Below are positions 33,051-45,351 of a stretch of 64,000 nt of DNA, piece by piece. Origin of the DNA: Plutella xylostella (Eukaryota > Arthropoda > Insecta > Lepidoptera > Plutellidae). The notes under the pieces were generated by a model. The model ran no database searches. It was not told where the DNA came from and saw only the letters and a program-made list of their open reading frames with translations. The DNA lies in the NCBI RefSeq assembly GCF_932276165.1, contig NC_063994.1, forward strand, positions 10,726,001-10,790,000, given 5' to 3'. The first letter of the stretch is position 1. Each line of letters begins with the position of its first letter. The position numbers and the translations under genes were made by a program.

Positions 33051-35126
33051 AATGTTGATGTATTTCGAAGTGCACTGTTGGTTGAAGTTGGCATTCTCAG
33101 TAGATGACTAATGTACAAGTCAATAACTTGGTGAGGGTGATTATCGAGTCTGTGACCAACACGAGAGCTTGTCACTGTGGTGAAAGGATTGGCCAGACTG
33201 ATTAATTGTTTGTAAATGGTAATATATCCTAAGGTCCTCAAAGACGTAAGAGCTATTTATCCTAGAATAAAAGGTAATGAGTATTTACGTGATGAACCTT
33301 AATAAAAACATTATCTTTGCCAGATGCTTTATTCGAAACAAGCTCGTTAGGAAAAGTACATTGGAATTGTAAATTATTACGTAGCAATTCTAGTTTTTGC
33401 TCGGAGAAATTGTGATGGCATAAAATGCAACTACCCAGTGCCTCGTAGAACAAAGAAAACATTATTATATTTGAGCGGACACGACTCGCGGTGGCTACTG
33501 CATAATTCAATATTGAGATTGCAAGTCGCGCGTGCGCCGCCGCCATAGACTATGATTTATAACCCGTGACTGTAAGGTCAGCGCTGCGACGTGACATATG
33601 GAAATGGAATTTCACTTTCTTTCTACGATTATTCACTTTTACGTCAAGGGTTTATGTAAAAGCTTTGGTATTTTTCCGTTTATTTACTTAGCTTTTGTTC
33701 TAAATTTACTTCATACTCAAAAGTATCATAATATAAGCTACCATGTCTCATAAGCATCGGCAAGCAACAAAAACGTATCTCCACTCTATGAAACCGTTAA
33801 ACAAGTTTTAAGAGACCCACCATTAAAAAATTACAACAAAAAACTCTTAATCTCTCTTCCATTCCAGTGCACTCAGGTACTAGGGCAACATAACTGTTGA
33901 GGAGCAGGCGATGATGCAAGGCGATCCGCGCGTCACGCCCGTGACGGCACACAACTGACGACCAAGTCGGAGATAACTGTACCGTGTGTAGCATCAGCCG
34001 TGGTCAGTATGCTGCAGTCAGACAGCGCGTGCTAGGTATTCCCATGCCTCGGTGCGTCTTTTAGTGCCTCATAATTGTCTAGCTATCTATAAGTAAGTAA
34101 TTATCTTGATTATGATAGGATGGTTTTAGGAGAGGCTCGTGACAATAATGAGATAGATTTGGTTACAGGACGCACTTTCCGAAACGCGCTTGATCTACCA
34201 GAATAAAAAAATATCGATTCAGTCAGCCTTATCATTAAGACTTAGTTTATTAATATTTCATTGATTACAAGTCGTTGAACTGAGCCGTCCTATAAACCCA
34301 AAAACTAGAATGTATGATGAGGCAACTTCAGGAGTTTAGGCTTTCCTAGATCTGAATATGTAATGAAGGTGAACGAATTCGGTTATGAATCGAAACAATA
34401 ACTTGTAATTGGGCACTTGTTGCCACAACCGGCCATTGTGAGTGAGACGTAGACGCCATAATATGCAAGTACGCGAGGATAATCGAAATAATTAGTTTCA
34501 TTTTAATTCGTCCGGCTACCCGGCGAATTGTTGAGACAAAATTTAATAAGTAACATGATCGAAGGGTATCACGTTGTCAAAACCAAACAACGATTGCAAG
34601 AATTAAATCTTTAAATTATAATTGATTATCCGATAATAAAGTTATAAGATAATCCTAACGTTCGCTGATGATGAGTTCAATAGTTTGATTATATGTATAG
34701 ATATGCGGAAACTACTAGAATCAGAGAAAGTATGTGTGCAATAAGTTTATGCTCCATATTCTCTCGTTGCACAATAATTATACCTCCATCGTCCAGCGGC
34801 GCTGGAACACACCACGCCGGTAAACAACCTAACAGGTCTGATTATGTTTATGTTATGTGCTGAATAATAATCACATAACAACCCGTATCTTCTTTAACTT
34901 ACAAAAAAACAAAAACATTAAAGTAAGTCATTAGTGAAATTGGAACTTTTTGTGCTATTATTATGTTGCTATAGAAGAAATGTAACCATCATCATCAAAA
35001 ACTTCAATCATGTTTATTGCAAACAAATAAAGATATTGGTAATTAAGTGGAATAAGTGAAACCATCACAGGACCGTCGAATCTTGCCAAATCCTGATGCC
35101 GAAGCGACCTATACGTTGCATATACC

Positions 35127-35299
35127 TGCAGGTTGTTGCAAAAAGGGTATGCTCAGCCGAAAGGGGGTGACTCAAGGGAAGAATGAATATTTTTTTTTGT
35201 GAATTTCCAAACCTCGTAGAACAAAAGTTGTTCCGAATGACCCCTCGAGTCACCCCCTTTCGGCTTAGTACTTATACTTACCATTTTTGCAACACCCTG
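35127..35299. mobile_element. Inverted-repeat element, 'TTGCAAAAAGGGTA...AAGCCGAAA' family
   Basis: Arms start CAGG-TGTTGCAAAAA-GGTA and continue AGCCGAAAGGGGGTGACTC, with the complement on the right ending TTTTTGCAACACCCTG. The right arm has about 10 extra bases. The middle contains AGAACAAAAGTTGTTCCGAA. Related pieces are at 3970-4061 and 42156-42250. No coding capacity; superfamily unknown. Confidence 0.7.
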
Positions 35300-36239
35300 T
35301 ATTACAGAAAATTTTAATCGACACAAAATAATAGCGAAAATTTCTTATGTGTAAGTCACATAAGTCATAACACTCATGTATTATTTTACGAGTAGGTGCG
35401 ACGATACGGCCGCTCTGTGTACGCCTCTATTCCACAATTACTGTGAAGGTTTAAATAATGTGCATACAATTATTTCTGTAGATAATTGTAAGAGCGGGCC
35501 CTGATAGAGAAACTGCCTCGTTAGTGTGCTCACTGACCACCGACTCACTCGCCGACCAGCCACCGACCACTAGACCACTTTCATTGCCATTGTAGTGAAA
35601 CTGAAACTATTGCCAAATATACGGAATGAAAAATACAATCTACAGGGAAAATGGAGAATTACTGTTTGTAGCATTGTAGCAGTCCGGAGCAATATGGATT
35701 ACAAAGATGGCATACAAAGGATGACCATCATTTATTTCAAAACTCATACAACATCACAATCACAAACATGCATGAACTTTTCATGAATCGGGTTTCGGTT
35801 ACCTACCCATTAAGATATCACTTTTCACAATAGTGTTTGAACTACCGCTGAAATTCTTTTTTGTAATTTCACGTGACAAACAATAACAATACAATGCTGT
35901 AGTATGTGCAATGTGCATAACTTGTATTTTAATCTGTGCATTGCAGCGCAGCAAATGGAATGAAATGAGTAGATTAGTGCGCAAAAATGCCGCGCATGTG
36001 AAAGCGGACGTGTACGCGCTGTGCGCGTGGTGTGTGCGCCTGCGCATGCGACCAACATCCATCATTCAGTACCGAGATTGATAACAATAAAGAAAAATTA
36101 GTAATTAGCGAGATTCCGGAGTCAACTCAGACCACCTTTAAGCCGCGGGCTCCGTTGTGGTCAACTTTTGGATTTGATAAGTACTTTGATAGTCGTCTCG
36201 ACCTATCATCATTGTGACTGGTACACGGGCTCATTTACG

Positions 36240-36295
36240 ATCGTCAGTCCGTAACCGTCAACTGCTGGACATAGGCTCTACAAAGGAGTGCCACA
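36240..36295. repeat. Small remnant of an RTE-associated repeat
   Basis: Contains AACTGCTGGACATAGGCTCT and AAAGGAGTGCCAC, similar to the ATTGCTGGACGTAGGCCTCT / AAAGCACGCCAC segment at 24930-24965. Only about 50 bases remain. Confidence 0.4.
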
Positions 36296-38177
36296 CCATA
36301 GCGGTATGTCTTCATTTACGCATCCATTGTTATAGAAGTGAATTCCTTATCCTTAAAATCGATTCCCCAAACCGCACTGAACCTAGTTACTAGTTATTAT
36401 TCTGTGACTGAACTTTACACACACAATAACTGACACCGACCCCCAACTGCCGTCTTCCACAGCTGTCGCGAGTTCGAATCCTGGCAAGAACAAGTAACAG
36501 TGCGATACTGCAGCCGCCTCGGCCATCCCAATGAAAGTTGAATGTCGACTCAACTTATGTTTACCTTGTAAACCATATTTTAGTGGTTTTAATTCGACCC
36601 GTTCAGCAGGCTCGTGCATCGATTCGATCCATTGTTCCGATGTTATTGGTCGATTCTCGCCGCGTTGTATAATCGGATCGGACGTGACCGATCCGAAAAC
36701 ATCGATTTTGAGCTCCGACCTTCGGCGATATAGTTTTACTCAAGTTTTAACGCGCGTTTAAAGCACATTTAAAGTGTTAATTTCGTCGCGGTAGTTCGAT
36801 TGTTCTCGCACATTTGGACTGAGGTCGTGAAATATTTTATTGTTTAATTAACAAATTAGGGGCTAATTAGTAATATTGAGTGTTTAATAATGATGTCATT
36901 ACATTGGGTTGTGACGGCCGCTTCTAATTGGGAATTTAATAAATTAACGATTGTCAATATTAGATACCTTCTAAAAACAGCTTAAAGATATTCTAAAGAA
37001 TATGACCCAATAAATGAATCAATTGCTCAGAATTTAAAATATATTTACTAAACAATTACCATATACCATATACCTCTTTACACAAAGATCATTATCATAG
37101 AATGATTTATCGTGGGAATATGGTTGGTTTATTTATGGTTTATGGTAGTTGTAAAAACATGGGAAATGTTAATTAAAAAAAAAAACTAAATACCACCCTA
37201 GTTAGGTACTTAACTACTTATACTGTAAGTATATCACACTTAGGTACCTTCATTGATAGGATCGTATCATATTAAAAACGTAAATCAAAGAAAATCGTCA
37301 CTTGAGATGTTTGCTGTAGGAGTCGACTCGATCAGTGCAAATATTGTTTCAAAGACTTAGTGGAAAGTCGTGCAATCCACACATAGTTGATTCAGGCCTT
37401 AGTGGTGAATACATAGAAGCTATTTTCCTTTTCCATAACCGTGACCGTGTATTATAGTTTGATCTGAGCAATAAAACTGTTATCAGCAAATATTGTGATG
37501 AGGAAGGAGATAAGGGATGTTATCTCCACTCGCGGTGGAAATCTGCACAGATTGAAGGTTGCGGGAGTTTGTCTCTGTTCCTACGTCATTCTCAATGCGG
37601 GGAAATGTTTTTTGATAAACTTAGCTGCTGACACGCATTCATTACATAAATAATTAACTACGTATAGTATGGGTATGGGCTATATTATTATATTGTATTA
37701 GGTAGGCAGATCTGTGTTGATCTGCAAAAATTGTTTGAGTAAGAACCGACACGCATATTTGAACCATCATCAGTGGCCACAGCATCTTAACTGATGATAG
37801 TTACAGCATATCCAGAGGAGTCACTAGGTGGAGGATGTCACACCACATCAATTCCTGTGGCTGTGAATTCTAATCGCACGACACTCCTTCCCGCAGAGAT
37901 CGCAGGTGAATTGCGAAACCGCACAAGGTACTTGAATAAGACCTCCAAAAATCTACCCAATCACTTATCAATTATGATCCTCAAAAAACTATGTCCTTAT
38001 GTTTTTCCTTTGATTTACATGCCTAAAAGTGGGAACATATTTATTTACAGCATAAAACATCGCTGATACAAAAACAAACACCCAATAAATTCCAACCAAA
38101 AGAAAATCCCGGGCCCGAAAAATTACAGGACCCGTGAGCCTGGACCGGGACCTCAAAATCGATTACAGGAAACTCAC

Positions 38178-38398
38178 CTTTTCCCCTTCACCGCACTGAA
38201 CTTACACTTCACTTGCACTGCGGCTTCCTGCGCCGACTATTTCAGTCACAAAATTGTAAAAAGACGAGAGTATTATGCACGAGCGTAGTTCCAACACCGG
38301 TGTTGTGTTTTGTTTGTGCGGACGCGGCGCGCGGGAGGGAGCCAGGCGCGCACTGACGGCGGGACTGGACCAGCGAGGAGCGCGGGCCGCGGCGCACT
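38178..38398 (-). promoter_or_regulatory. Candidate promoter and first non-coding exon of the GAS2-like gene
   Basis: GC-rich island in AT-rich surroundings. On the minus strand it holds TCAGT initiator-like sites with +1 at about 38398 and 38354 and a sequence ACATGGCGGCGG (38422 region), and it runs to a strong splice donor GAAAAG/GTGAGTTT (GT at 38177-38176). The coding gene needs an upstream 5' exon because its start exon begins at an acceptor, and this is the best minus-strand donor-terminated GC island seen. A 72-residue ORF also starts here but has no recognisable domain. Linking it to the gene 24.7 kb away is inference; it could belong to another transcript. Confidence 0.35.
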
Positions 38399-38449
38399 GA
38401 CAGCTGACAGCCGCCGCCATGTGGCGTGGTGAGGGCAGTCGGGAGGGAC

Positions 38450-39275
38450 ACAGGAACTATATGGTTTGCGGACTTTATGTGGTTGAAGCGCTGCTGATCT
38501 GTTGCGTTGGGTTGATGGCACATTGGAAATGACCTTTTCATTAATATTTAAAGTGTTGAAAAAATCGTATCAAGCATAACAATTTCGTGAAAAAAATTAC
38601 TTACTATACTAAATAGTCACATAAGCAACAAAAAAGTTTTTGTAGAGGAGAATATATTTAATTACAAAATTTTAAAAGACCTACAACAATAGGTTATAAA
38701 GAATGACCTAAGTCACTATATAAATAATCATCATAACTATGTACTTAATGTAATCCCGGTACCTGGGGTAAGAAAATTGCCGTCGAGTAAGTTAGGCAGT
38801 TGACGTCAAAACCCGGCACGATTAAAAATGCCGACACATCATGAAAGTAAAAGTTGTACACGTTTAAATATCAGATGCAGTATGCAAAGCAAATCTTAAT
38901 TTATAATCCGTGTGACAGACTTGTGTAGTTGTAGACACGACACAAGCTGTTGTTCCCTTATAAGGAGCTCATTTAAATAAATAAAAACTCGTCGAATACC
39001 AAATAAATAAAACCGTATTAAGTAATTTCAGAAAATGTGGATCAAGATTTTTTTATTAATTTGATTAATCATCGACTTTACGATTTATGGATTTACCGTA
39101 ATAAAATGACCTACTTATAAAAACTGGATTCATGATATAGATTTTCAAGATTCTAAGATTTATAGTTGACATTTCTAGTTACATAAGGCTGTTCGGTTTA
39201 TACAATGTATATGTAAATAATTATAATAGAAGAACCTTCCTACAGTAAAACATGTAGGTAATTTAAAAATAACAA
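38450..39275. other. Intergenic AT-rich stretch, nothing supported
   Basis: Follows the GC-rich island. No ORF with recognisable features, no inverted repeat pair and no tandem array seen. Confidence 0.4.
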
Positions 39276-39892
39276 AAAAAACCGGCCAAGTGCGAGTCGG
39301 GCTCGCGCACAAAGGGTTCCGTAGCAGCAAATATAATAAACTTTTCAGTGTAAGCACAATAACTTAACCAAAATTACAGTTAAATCAACCTATCTCAAAA
39401 ACTATAAGAGATACTTTGATCAAACCAAAAATCGTTGAAAGAGTTAATTAGCATGCATCACCTCTATTTTTTTTAGAATTTTATACCCCGTAGTTTTAAA
39501 AATAGAGGGGGGGGGACATACTTTTTACGACTTTGAGAGCTGATATCTCAAAAACCGTTCACTTTAAGAAAAATGTTTTTTAGAAAACTTTATATCATTT
39601 TAAAAGACCTTTCCATTGATACCCCACACGGGTATGTACATCGAAAAAAAAATTTTCATCCCTCAGTTACATGTATGGGGGGCCCCACCCCCAATTCTTT
39701 TTTTTACTATTTAGTGTCATATTTTTGTAGCGGTTCATACAACACATATTCCCATCAAATTTCATCACTGTAGTACTTATAGTTTCCGAGTAAATCGGCT
39801 GTGACAGACGGACAGACGGACAGACGGACAGACGGACATGACGAAACTATAAGGGTTCCGTTTTTGCCATTTTGGCTACGGAACCCTAAAAA
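39276..39892 (+). mobile_element. Lepidopteran 'GGGTTCCGTA...TACGGAACCCT' dispersed repeat
   Basis: Opens ACCGGCCAAGTGCGAGTCGG, followed by AGGGTTCCGTA, and closes TACGGAACCCTAAAAA. The interior has CTCAAAAACCGTTCACTTTA, the box GATACCCCACACGG at 39618-39631, GGGGGGCCCCACCCC, and an 8-base tandem (CAGACGGA)n at 39803-39838. I recognise it as a very common lepidopteran interspersed repeat of about 0.6 kb; I do not assign a class. No protein is encoded. Confidence 0.75.
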
Positions 39893-40516
39893 TACTATCC
39901 CGACCAGACAAATTGGTCCTTTACTGCTTAAATTATCCACAGCATCTGCAGTGGAGAAAACTCCCTCTGTAACCATCCTTCTCCCTCTGTCACCCTCACC
40001 GCGAGTGCGACAGAGACAGCAGGAGTCCAAATATCACCCTCAGGAGGCAGACTGAGGAATAATTCACAAAACAATCAATAGCAAGTTTTCACACGGCCCG
40101 GAGTAACGGGGGTAGTTTAGTTTACTATGCAAATTAGGATTACTACTTAATTGGCAGTTTTATCTCACTTCTCGTAGGTATATGTCACATGATGATAAGA
40201 TTTAGGGATGATAATGGACATCTAACCCTATCTTTTCCTTCACTACTACCAAATATATTGCAATGAACTTCTCTCCCGTGTAGTAAACAGGCACATGTAG
40301 GTAGGTAAGTACTTTATTATTCTGTTCATACTATTAGAAATAGTTCCACGCTTATCGTATTGGGCAACTTAAGCAGTTATGAAAATAAAAATAACATAAT
40401 TTAAATTAAAAGCCCCGAATAGTAAAAATAATCAGTGACATATCTGCGTGAAGTAATGAATGTGTGCTCTTGAACTGAACAAGCTGGCTGATCGTGGGAA
40501 TGCGACGACGGTTCAG
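39893..40516. other. Intergenic, nothing supported
   Basis: A CT-rich patch at 39955-40030 is open in several frames but shows no recognisable domain or good splice context. The rest is AT-rich. Confidence 0.35.
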
Positions 40517-41081
40517 GGGGTCACTCTATCTATATGACGAAAAAAAAAGTTTCAAGTCACAACTCTATCTCGTTGTAGGTACTAGGGCATGCAATACCGC
40601 AATACCGGTATTGCGTAATACCGGGATCCCGGCAAAATCCACGCTTTTTTCAATACCGGTATTGAAAGTTAATACCGGAATCGGACATTTTTAGGCTATA
40701 AATCAAGCGATTAAGATATAGTTAGCCTTGTGCTCCTATATACTATGAAAGTGCACTTGTTTTCAACCGTTACATGCGGTTTTTGGCCTTTGGAAACCTA
40801 CTTATTGTCCATGCATTCTAAAATTTTAACTCTAATACTCAATTCTCGTAAAAATATTACATCATACACAATTTAATTGCTTTTTCTTGTTGTATTTTGC
40901 CCTACACGACCTTTAAACAAAATATATGCCATTTATAACAAGGAAGTCTAATACCGGTATTAATACCGGGATCCCGGTATTGAAAATATTACCGGTATAA
41001 CATGCCCTAGTAAGTACTAAATGTGCCGACTGCACGAAATCTCTCGATCGTTCGTGTTTCTTCAGTATAGAGTAACCCTCC
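40517..41081 (+). mobile_element. GGTCACTCTAT MITE copy split by a hAT element
   Basis: Left part 40517-40582 (GGGGTCACTCTAT ... CTCTATCTCGTTGTA) and right part 41010-41081 (AAATGTGCCGACTGCACGAA ... AGAGTAACCCT) join to the same order as the copies at 27577-27720 and 54440-54565. The interruption is the hAT-type MITE at 40583-41009, which therefore inserted later. Confidence 0.75.
40583..41009. mobile_element. hAT-type MITE, copy 1 (427 bases)
   Basis: Ends TAGGGCATGCAATACCG and its complement-like CATGCCCTA; flanks GTAGGTAC (40575-40582) and GTAAGTAC (41010-41017) form an 8-base target duplication with one difference. Sub-terminal palindromes AATACCGGTATTG occur repeatedly near both ends. 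The interior shows no transposase. A second copy with an exact target duplication is at 62657-63144. The 8-base duplication and TAGGG end place it in the hAT superfamily. Confidence 0.85.
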
Positions 41082-42155
41082 AGTTTCAGGGTTCACTTCA
41101 ACACGACGGTATTAACGTTATCTTAACGTTTTACGTTTAGTTAGACCTTTTCCATAATAATTAATGACCTACTAGTTGGGTGCCGTTGAAGTAGTTTTTT
41201 TTAAATTTTTTAGGTGTACGTAGGTAAGGTTAAAAGACTTATTTTAACTTTGTATTGTATGTATCAACTCTCGGAAATTGTTAGGTTTCAGATTAGGCAT
41301 TATATGGTTTAATTGTCTGGAAATGCTACCTTCTACAATCCATTTATAGTTATACTCCGACTTACCAATCACCCTGTATATAATATCTAATCTACCCCAA
41401 TTAAACCATTTTGAAGTGGCACAAATTTAAACAGAAACAAAATATAATAAATGTCACTATTCGTTCTCATGAAACTGAAGCCATCTAACTCATTATAACG
41501 AGGACTATGGACTACAGATGAAGTTTAAATGAATATTTTGTATCGACTGTGTATGAGAATGACATCATACAAAGTGACGTAGCAACGAACATTATTATCA
41601 GTACTTACCAAGTATGCTAATAAAGATGATATTATAAAACATAATGATACATTACAACAAGATAAGTAGATTTTTAAGAAAGTGGTACGATTTCGATAAG
41701 ATATTAAATTATTTAAAAGCCGAGACAGTTTTAATGTTTTAATCTAGATTCTGCGATGTGAATGACTTTCTTTTTATCTGTATCCTAGATTACAGCTGCC
41801 TAGTTTACACCTCACACCTATTGTTTGTGTAGATTTTTAGGAATTAAACTTACAAAACAGAAATGGGAGCCATTTACGGCTACAGTGAGAGATAACTTAA
41901 AGGAAGCTTTACAATTAGAATTCAAAAGATGAAACCAACATTCTCTAAACATTTATGTAAACGCATTCATTGCATCCATATTTGTTTTTGCTGGGCTAAA
42001 ACCGAACTGGCTTTTAAGTATAGTTGTGGGCACATCACGACGTGGCTGAAAGGGTTCTTTAACCGCGACACGTAAACATTTGCGTGGAGTCGAAGCCGGG
42101 AACGGACATTTCGCGGAATGCCCGTTTTGGACCAACACTTGACTATTTACCTCTA
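41082..42155. other. Intergenic AT-rich stretch, nothing supported
   Basis: No recognisable coding or repeat structure beyond low-complexity AT runs. Confidence 0.4.
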
Positions 42156-42250
42156 CAGGGTTTTGCAAAAAGGGTATACTAAGCCGAAACCTATGGAAAA
42201 TTAATAAAAATTTTCGCGTTTTTTGAAATTCTAATTTCATTTTCGGCATT
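42156..42250. mobile_element. Second copy (partial) of the TTGCAAAAAGGGTA family
   Basis: Left end ACAGGGTTTTGCAAAAAGGG then TATACTAAGCCGAAA matches the arm of 35127-35299. The right side retains only a CATTTTCGGCATTTGTTGC piece, so the copy is diverged or internally deleted. Confidence 0.5.
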
Positions 42251-42529
42251 TGTTGCTAAAATATAACATAAACTTTAATTTGAATCGCGTCATAGTAACT
42301 ACGTCGATAATGACACAAATGTTCTCGACCAACTACAAACCAATTTTAGAAGCATCGCTTCATCTTATTCAAAGACAAAAACATTAACATTTTATCATTT
42401 TGATACGTCACCAGTGTAAAGCGAGCGTTATCTCACTTTGTATTGATAGCGTATCGTTATTTATACCTATCACGCCATGCAGTTTTAGTACTTTGGCCTC
42501 GTTGCACCAACAAGCGAGCGCCATCATCC

Positions 42530-42895
42530 GACCCATCACGTCCCCACTGCTGGGGCACGGATCTCCTTCCATTGAAGGAAAGGTTTAGGCCTAGTCCACC
42601 ACGCTGGCCAAGTGCGGGTTGGTGGACCCCAACACAAGCAAGCTTGTGCTGAGATAGGTGTCGGGTAAGTGGGCAAACCCGACTATCTGATGTTTTCAAG
42701 CCGCCCGAAGGCCTTACTAGGCCAAGGTCTAGGACTAGGACTAGGTTTAACGACTGCTGCCGAAGCAGCAACCGGGACTCACGGCTTAACATGCCGTCCG
42801 AAGCACGGAAGCGTCCAGAAAAGAACCACTCGAAATCGGTCACCCATCCAATGACTGACCGTGCCAGTTGTTGCTTAACCTCCTGAGGCCTACTA
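42530..42895 (+). repeat. Dispersed lepidopteran repeat, copy 1
   Basis: Contains CCACTGCTGGGGCACGGATC, TAGTCCACCACGCTGGCCAA, GTGCGGGTTGGTGGACCCC and a later CTGCTGCCGAAGCAGCAACC ... CACGGAAGCGTCCAGAAAAG block. The later half is repeated on the opposite strand at 46190-46415. Open frames on both strands here, including a 128-residue one on the minus strand, follow the repeat and are not recognisable proteins. I recognise the text as common in Lepidoptera but cannot name the element. Confidence 0.65.
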
Positions 42896-44673
42896 CGTAC
42901 GCTTCGAGCGGCATGTAGATTTTAATAGAAATTCTTGATCTTTGGTTATTATATGAAGTATCAATTGAGTGCGCAAGTGAGAACATTTGCTCAGCTGGTC
43001 CAACACACATTATGCGATAATGCGATCTATGGAATGTTTCTTAAAAACAATAAGTTGATATTTAGACAGTACTGAATCATTTGAAGCAGATTTCATAATC
43101 ACTAATAATAATAACAGACCAGCAGCTGTAGAAACCTCCAGTCGTACACACGATAATAATTACTTGCGATACTAAATTATACTTTACCCACTCCGTTTTA
43201 AATCGAAACACACCACACCATACCTGAAAAAATACAAAGTCATATTATTATGTAGGTACTTTACTTACTTGTTTAGTTATGTTAATACATAATAAATTAA
43301 AATGATTGATCTCGTTTGTCATTTATTTTGAGGAGACTGAAACCCTCTTTAGGGTACTCATTATGGGTATCTATAGTCGTATGTCTCTCAATAGATAGTC
43401 GGGGTTATATTGCGGTGCTCTCCCTCTCCTCATTACAGCAGTTGAAGTCGTCTGAGTGGTCTCGCTGTTTGTCATCAACCCACAACGTGAGGGCAGGAAG
43501 GCTCTAGCTTGATAACTTAAGAACAAACGGGAACTGGCATGCAATCAATAGAGTCGTGGTTAGCGCAGCAACGCTCCGCAAGGTAGAGTTACCCCCAGGT
43601 ACTAGGGTGAATGGGGCTAACATACAGTGCCCATGAATATATACCTTAGATGTACCTATAAAGTCGATAGATAAGTTTTTACAGCTTTAAACAGGTGGAT
43701 ATTGTAAAAACAACCTAGAACACAACATTAAATGTGTAGATCTAATACTTATACATATTATGTTAAGTTATGAATAAGTACATCACTTCGCATATTTTGA
43801 TGATTCATTTCAATAACATTCAAAGAATAAATAGTTTAATTTTATCAAAGAAATTCCGAAAAGAATTGATTTGACCGACGCAAACAAAGTTAATCTTATT
43901 GAGTAATCGCCTGGTACCTGGTATCTTCACGCCACATATACCTAGCCCATTCCGCTTACTGCACCGCTGAATATGAAAAGTTTACTATGTGGTGAGCGAT
44001 GCTTTCATCTTCAGGCCAAAAATATGATTCCTTTTAACACTGAGGGGTTTACTTCTTAGTATTAACGGATATTTTGGTATGTTTGTTAGTTTTGTTATGC
44101 AAGCATCACAAGCAACGTTTGAACTTCGCTATAAAGTTCACAGCCTGTGATAAAAACTGTTCATATGACATCTGATACGTTAATTGCATTAAGTGGTATC
44201 GTTAAACATTATGTAATTGCCTATCTATATCTATAACTATATAATTTACCAGCAAAGCGTCGTCGAGCCAATAAAGTGGGCATTGTGTTCCAGTGAAAGC
44301 TCGTAGTAATTGCGGCAGGATGCGGGCGTACCACAGGGGTCTATACCGGGGCCCCTATTATTTCTACTTCCTCTTAATACACTGCCGATTATTATCATTC
44401 CCGATACTACTTCCTACTCGAAAAACACTCTTAAGTAATCGCTGCTCCATTAGGAAGCGAAGAAGGAAATGATTAATGACAATATGAGTTCGTGGCTGCT
44501 TTAAACGCAACGCTGCGCTGACCGCCGAAACTCACTTACCGGTGGCCGTAAATATTTGAAGATAGTATTGAACCAAATAAGACGTTCCATTTATTTAATG
44601 GAGAATAGTCTTTATGAGTGGAGTATAAGGTGGTTCATGGAGGTAGTGGTACATTGGCGGGTGTAAATATAGC
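42896..44673. other. Intergenic stretch, nothing supported
   Basis: AT-rich. At 43552-43600 there is a GTGGTTAGCGCAGC motif resembling a tRNA/SINE A-box, but no matching B-box at the right distance, so no tRNA is called. Confidence 0.35.
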
Positions 44674-45116
44674 CCTGTGTCCAAGGGCGTACCCAGGTAG
44701 GGGCAGGGGGGGGCAGCTGCCCCCCCCTAGAAGATGAAATAAACGTAAATTTTCCTGCCAAGTCGGAATTAAAAACGTGTTATCTACTCTTACCTACCTA
44801 CCTATTTTGTTTTGTATCTTAATCAAACTAATTAAGGTCAACTGGGGTTACGTTGTATTTTTAGATCACTAAAAGTTTTCGGAATAATGGGAGCAAAGGT
44901 ATGAAAAATTTAATGTAAAAGTGACTTTAAGAAACTAACGACTATTGAACAACTATTTCTTAACAAATTTAAAGCATTGATTTCTTTGCTGGAATCTTAT
45001 AAAAGTTTCTTATTTAGTGTCTTAAAAAAATCGTGATTTTGAACGCATTTTCCAGGTTTGAGGCAAATGTGTTTTTAGTATGTAACTATTCCATAGGTAA
45101 GCTTTCCGTGAAATAA

Positions 45117-45351
45117 TTATAAACAAACAAAAAACCCGACTGCACGCTAAAAATATGAAAACAAGCCCCAATGTTAATGGAAAGTATCGCAGGCGGGGAC
45201 CAGCAGAGGGTTCACCATTTAGCTGAATGTGACTTAGATAGGTGTACCTTGTGTGGCGGTCAAGTTGGTCCCCGCCTGCGATACTTTCCATTAACATTGG
45301 GGCTTGTTTTCATCTTTTTAGCGTGCAGTCGGGTTTTTTGTTTGTTTATAA
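45117..45351. repeat. Near-perfect 86-base inverted repeat (foldback arms)
   Basis: Left arm 45117-45202 and right arm 45266-45351 are complementary with one difference (ATATG versus AGATG). The arms contain CCCGACTGCACGCT, AACAAGCCCCAATGTTAATG and GGAAAGTATCGCAGGCGGGG. The 63-base spacer is unique. Open frames on the two strands therefore code the same peptide, a by-product of the palindrome and not evidence of protein coding. Confidence 0.95.

Larger units (their letters stand above)
13510..38177 (-). other. Presumed long 5' intron of the GAS2-like gene, or intergenic DNA with several repeats
   Basis: From the acceptor upstream of the start exon to the donor of the candidate first exon. 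Repeats inside are listed separately. Between them I see nothing supportable at 13510-19150, 20750-21600, 21790-24160, 29070-32600, 33060-35120 and 35300-38100. Small landmarks: a GCC-rich patch at 16215-16245, a TG-rich microsatellite at 19476-19535, an (AAC)n run near 23093-23110, and CG-containing GC-rich patches at 36000-36055 and 36590-36740. If the 38.2-kb exon is wrong, part of this is intergenic. Confidence 0.35.

Noticed and set aside
36460..36500. tRNA B-box-like GAGTTCGAATCCTGGC
   Set aside because: No A-box at the right spacing and no cloverleaf could be drawn; probably an old SINE or pseudo-tRNA fragment at most.
42457..42843. 128-residue minus frame and overlapping plus frames
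   Set aside because: Coincides with the dispersed repeat at 42530-42895; no protein features.
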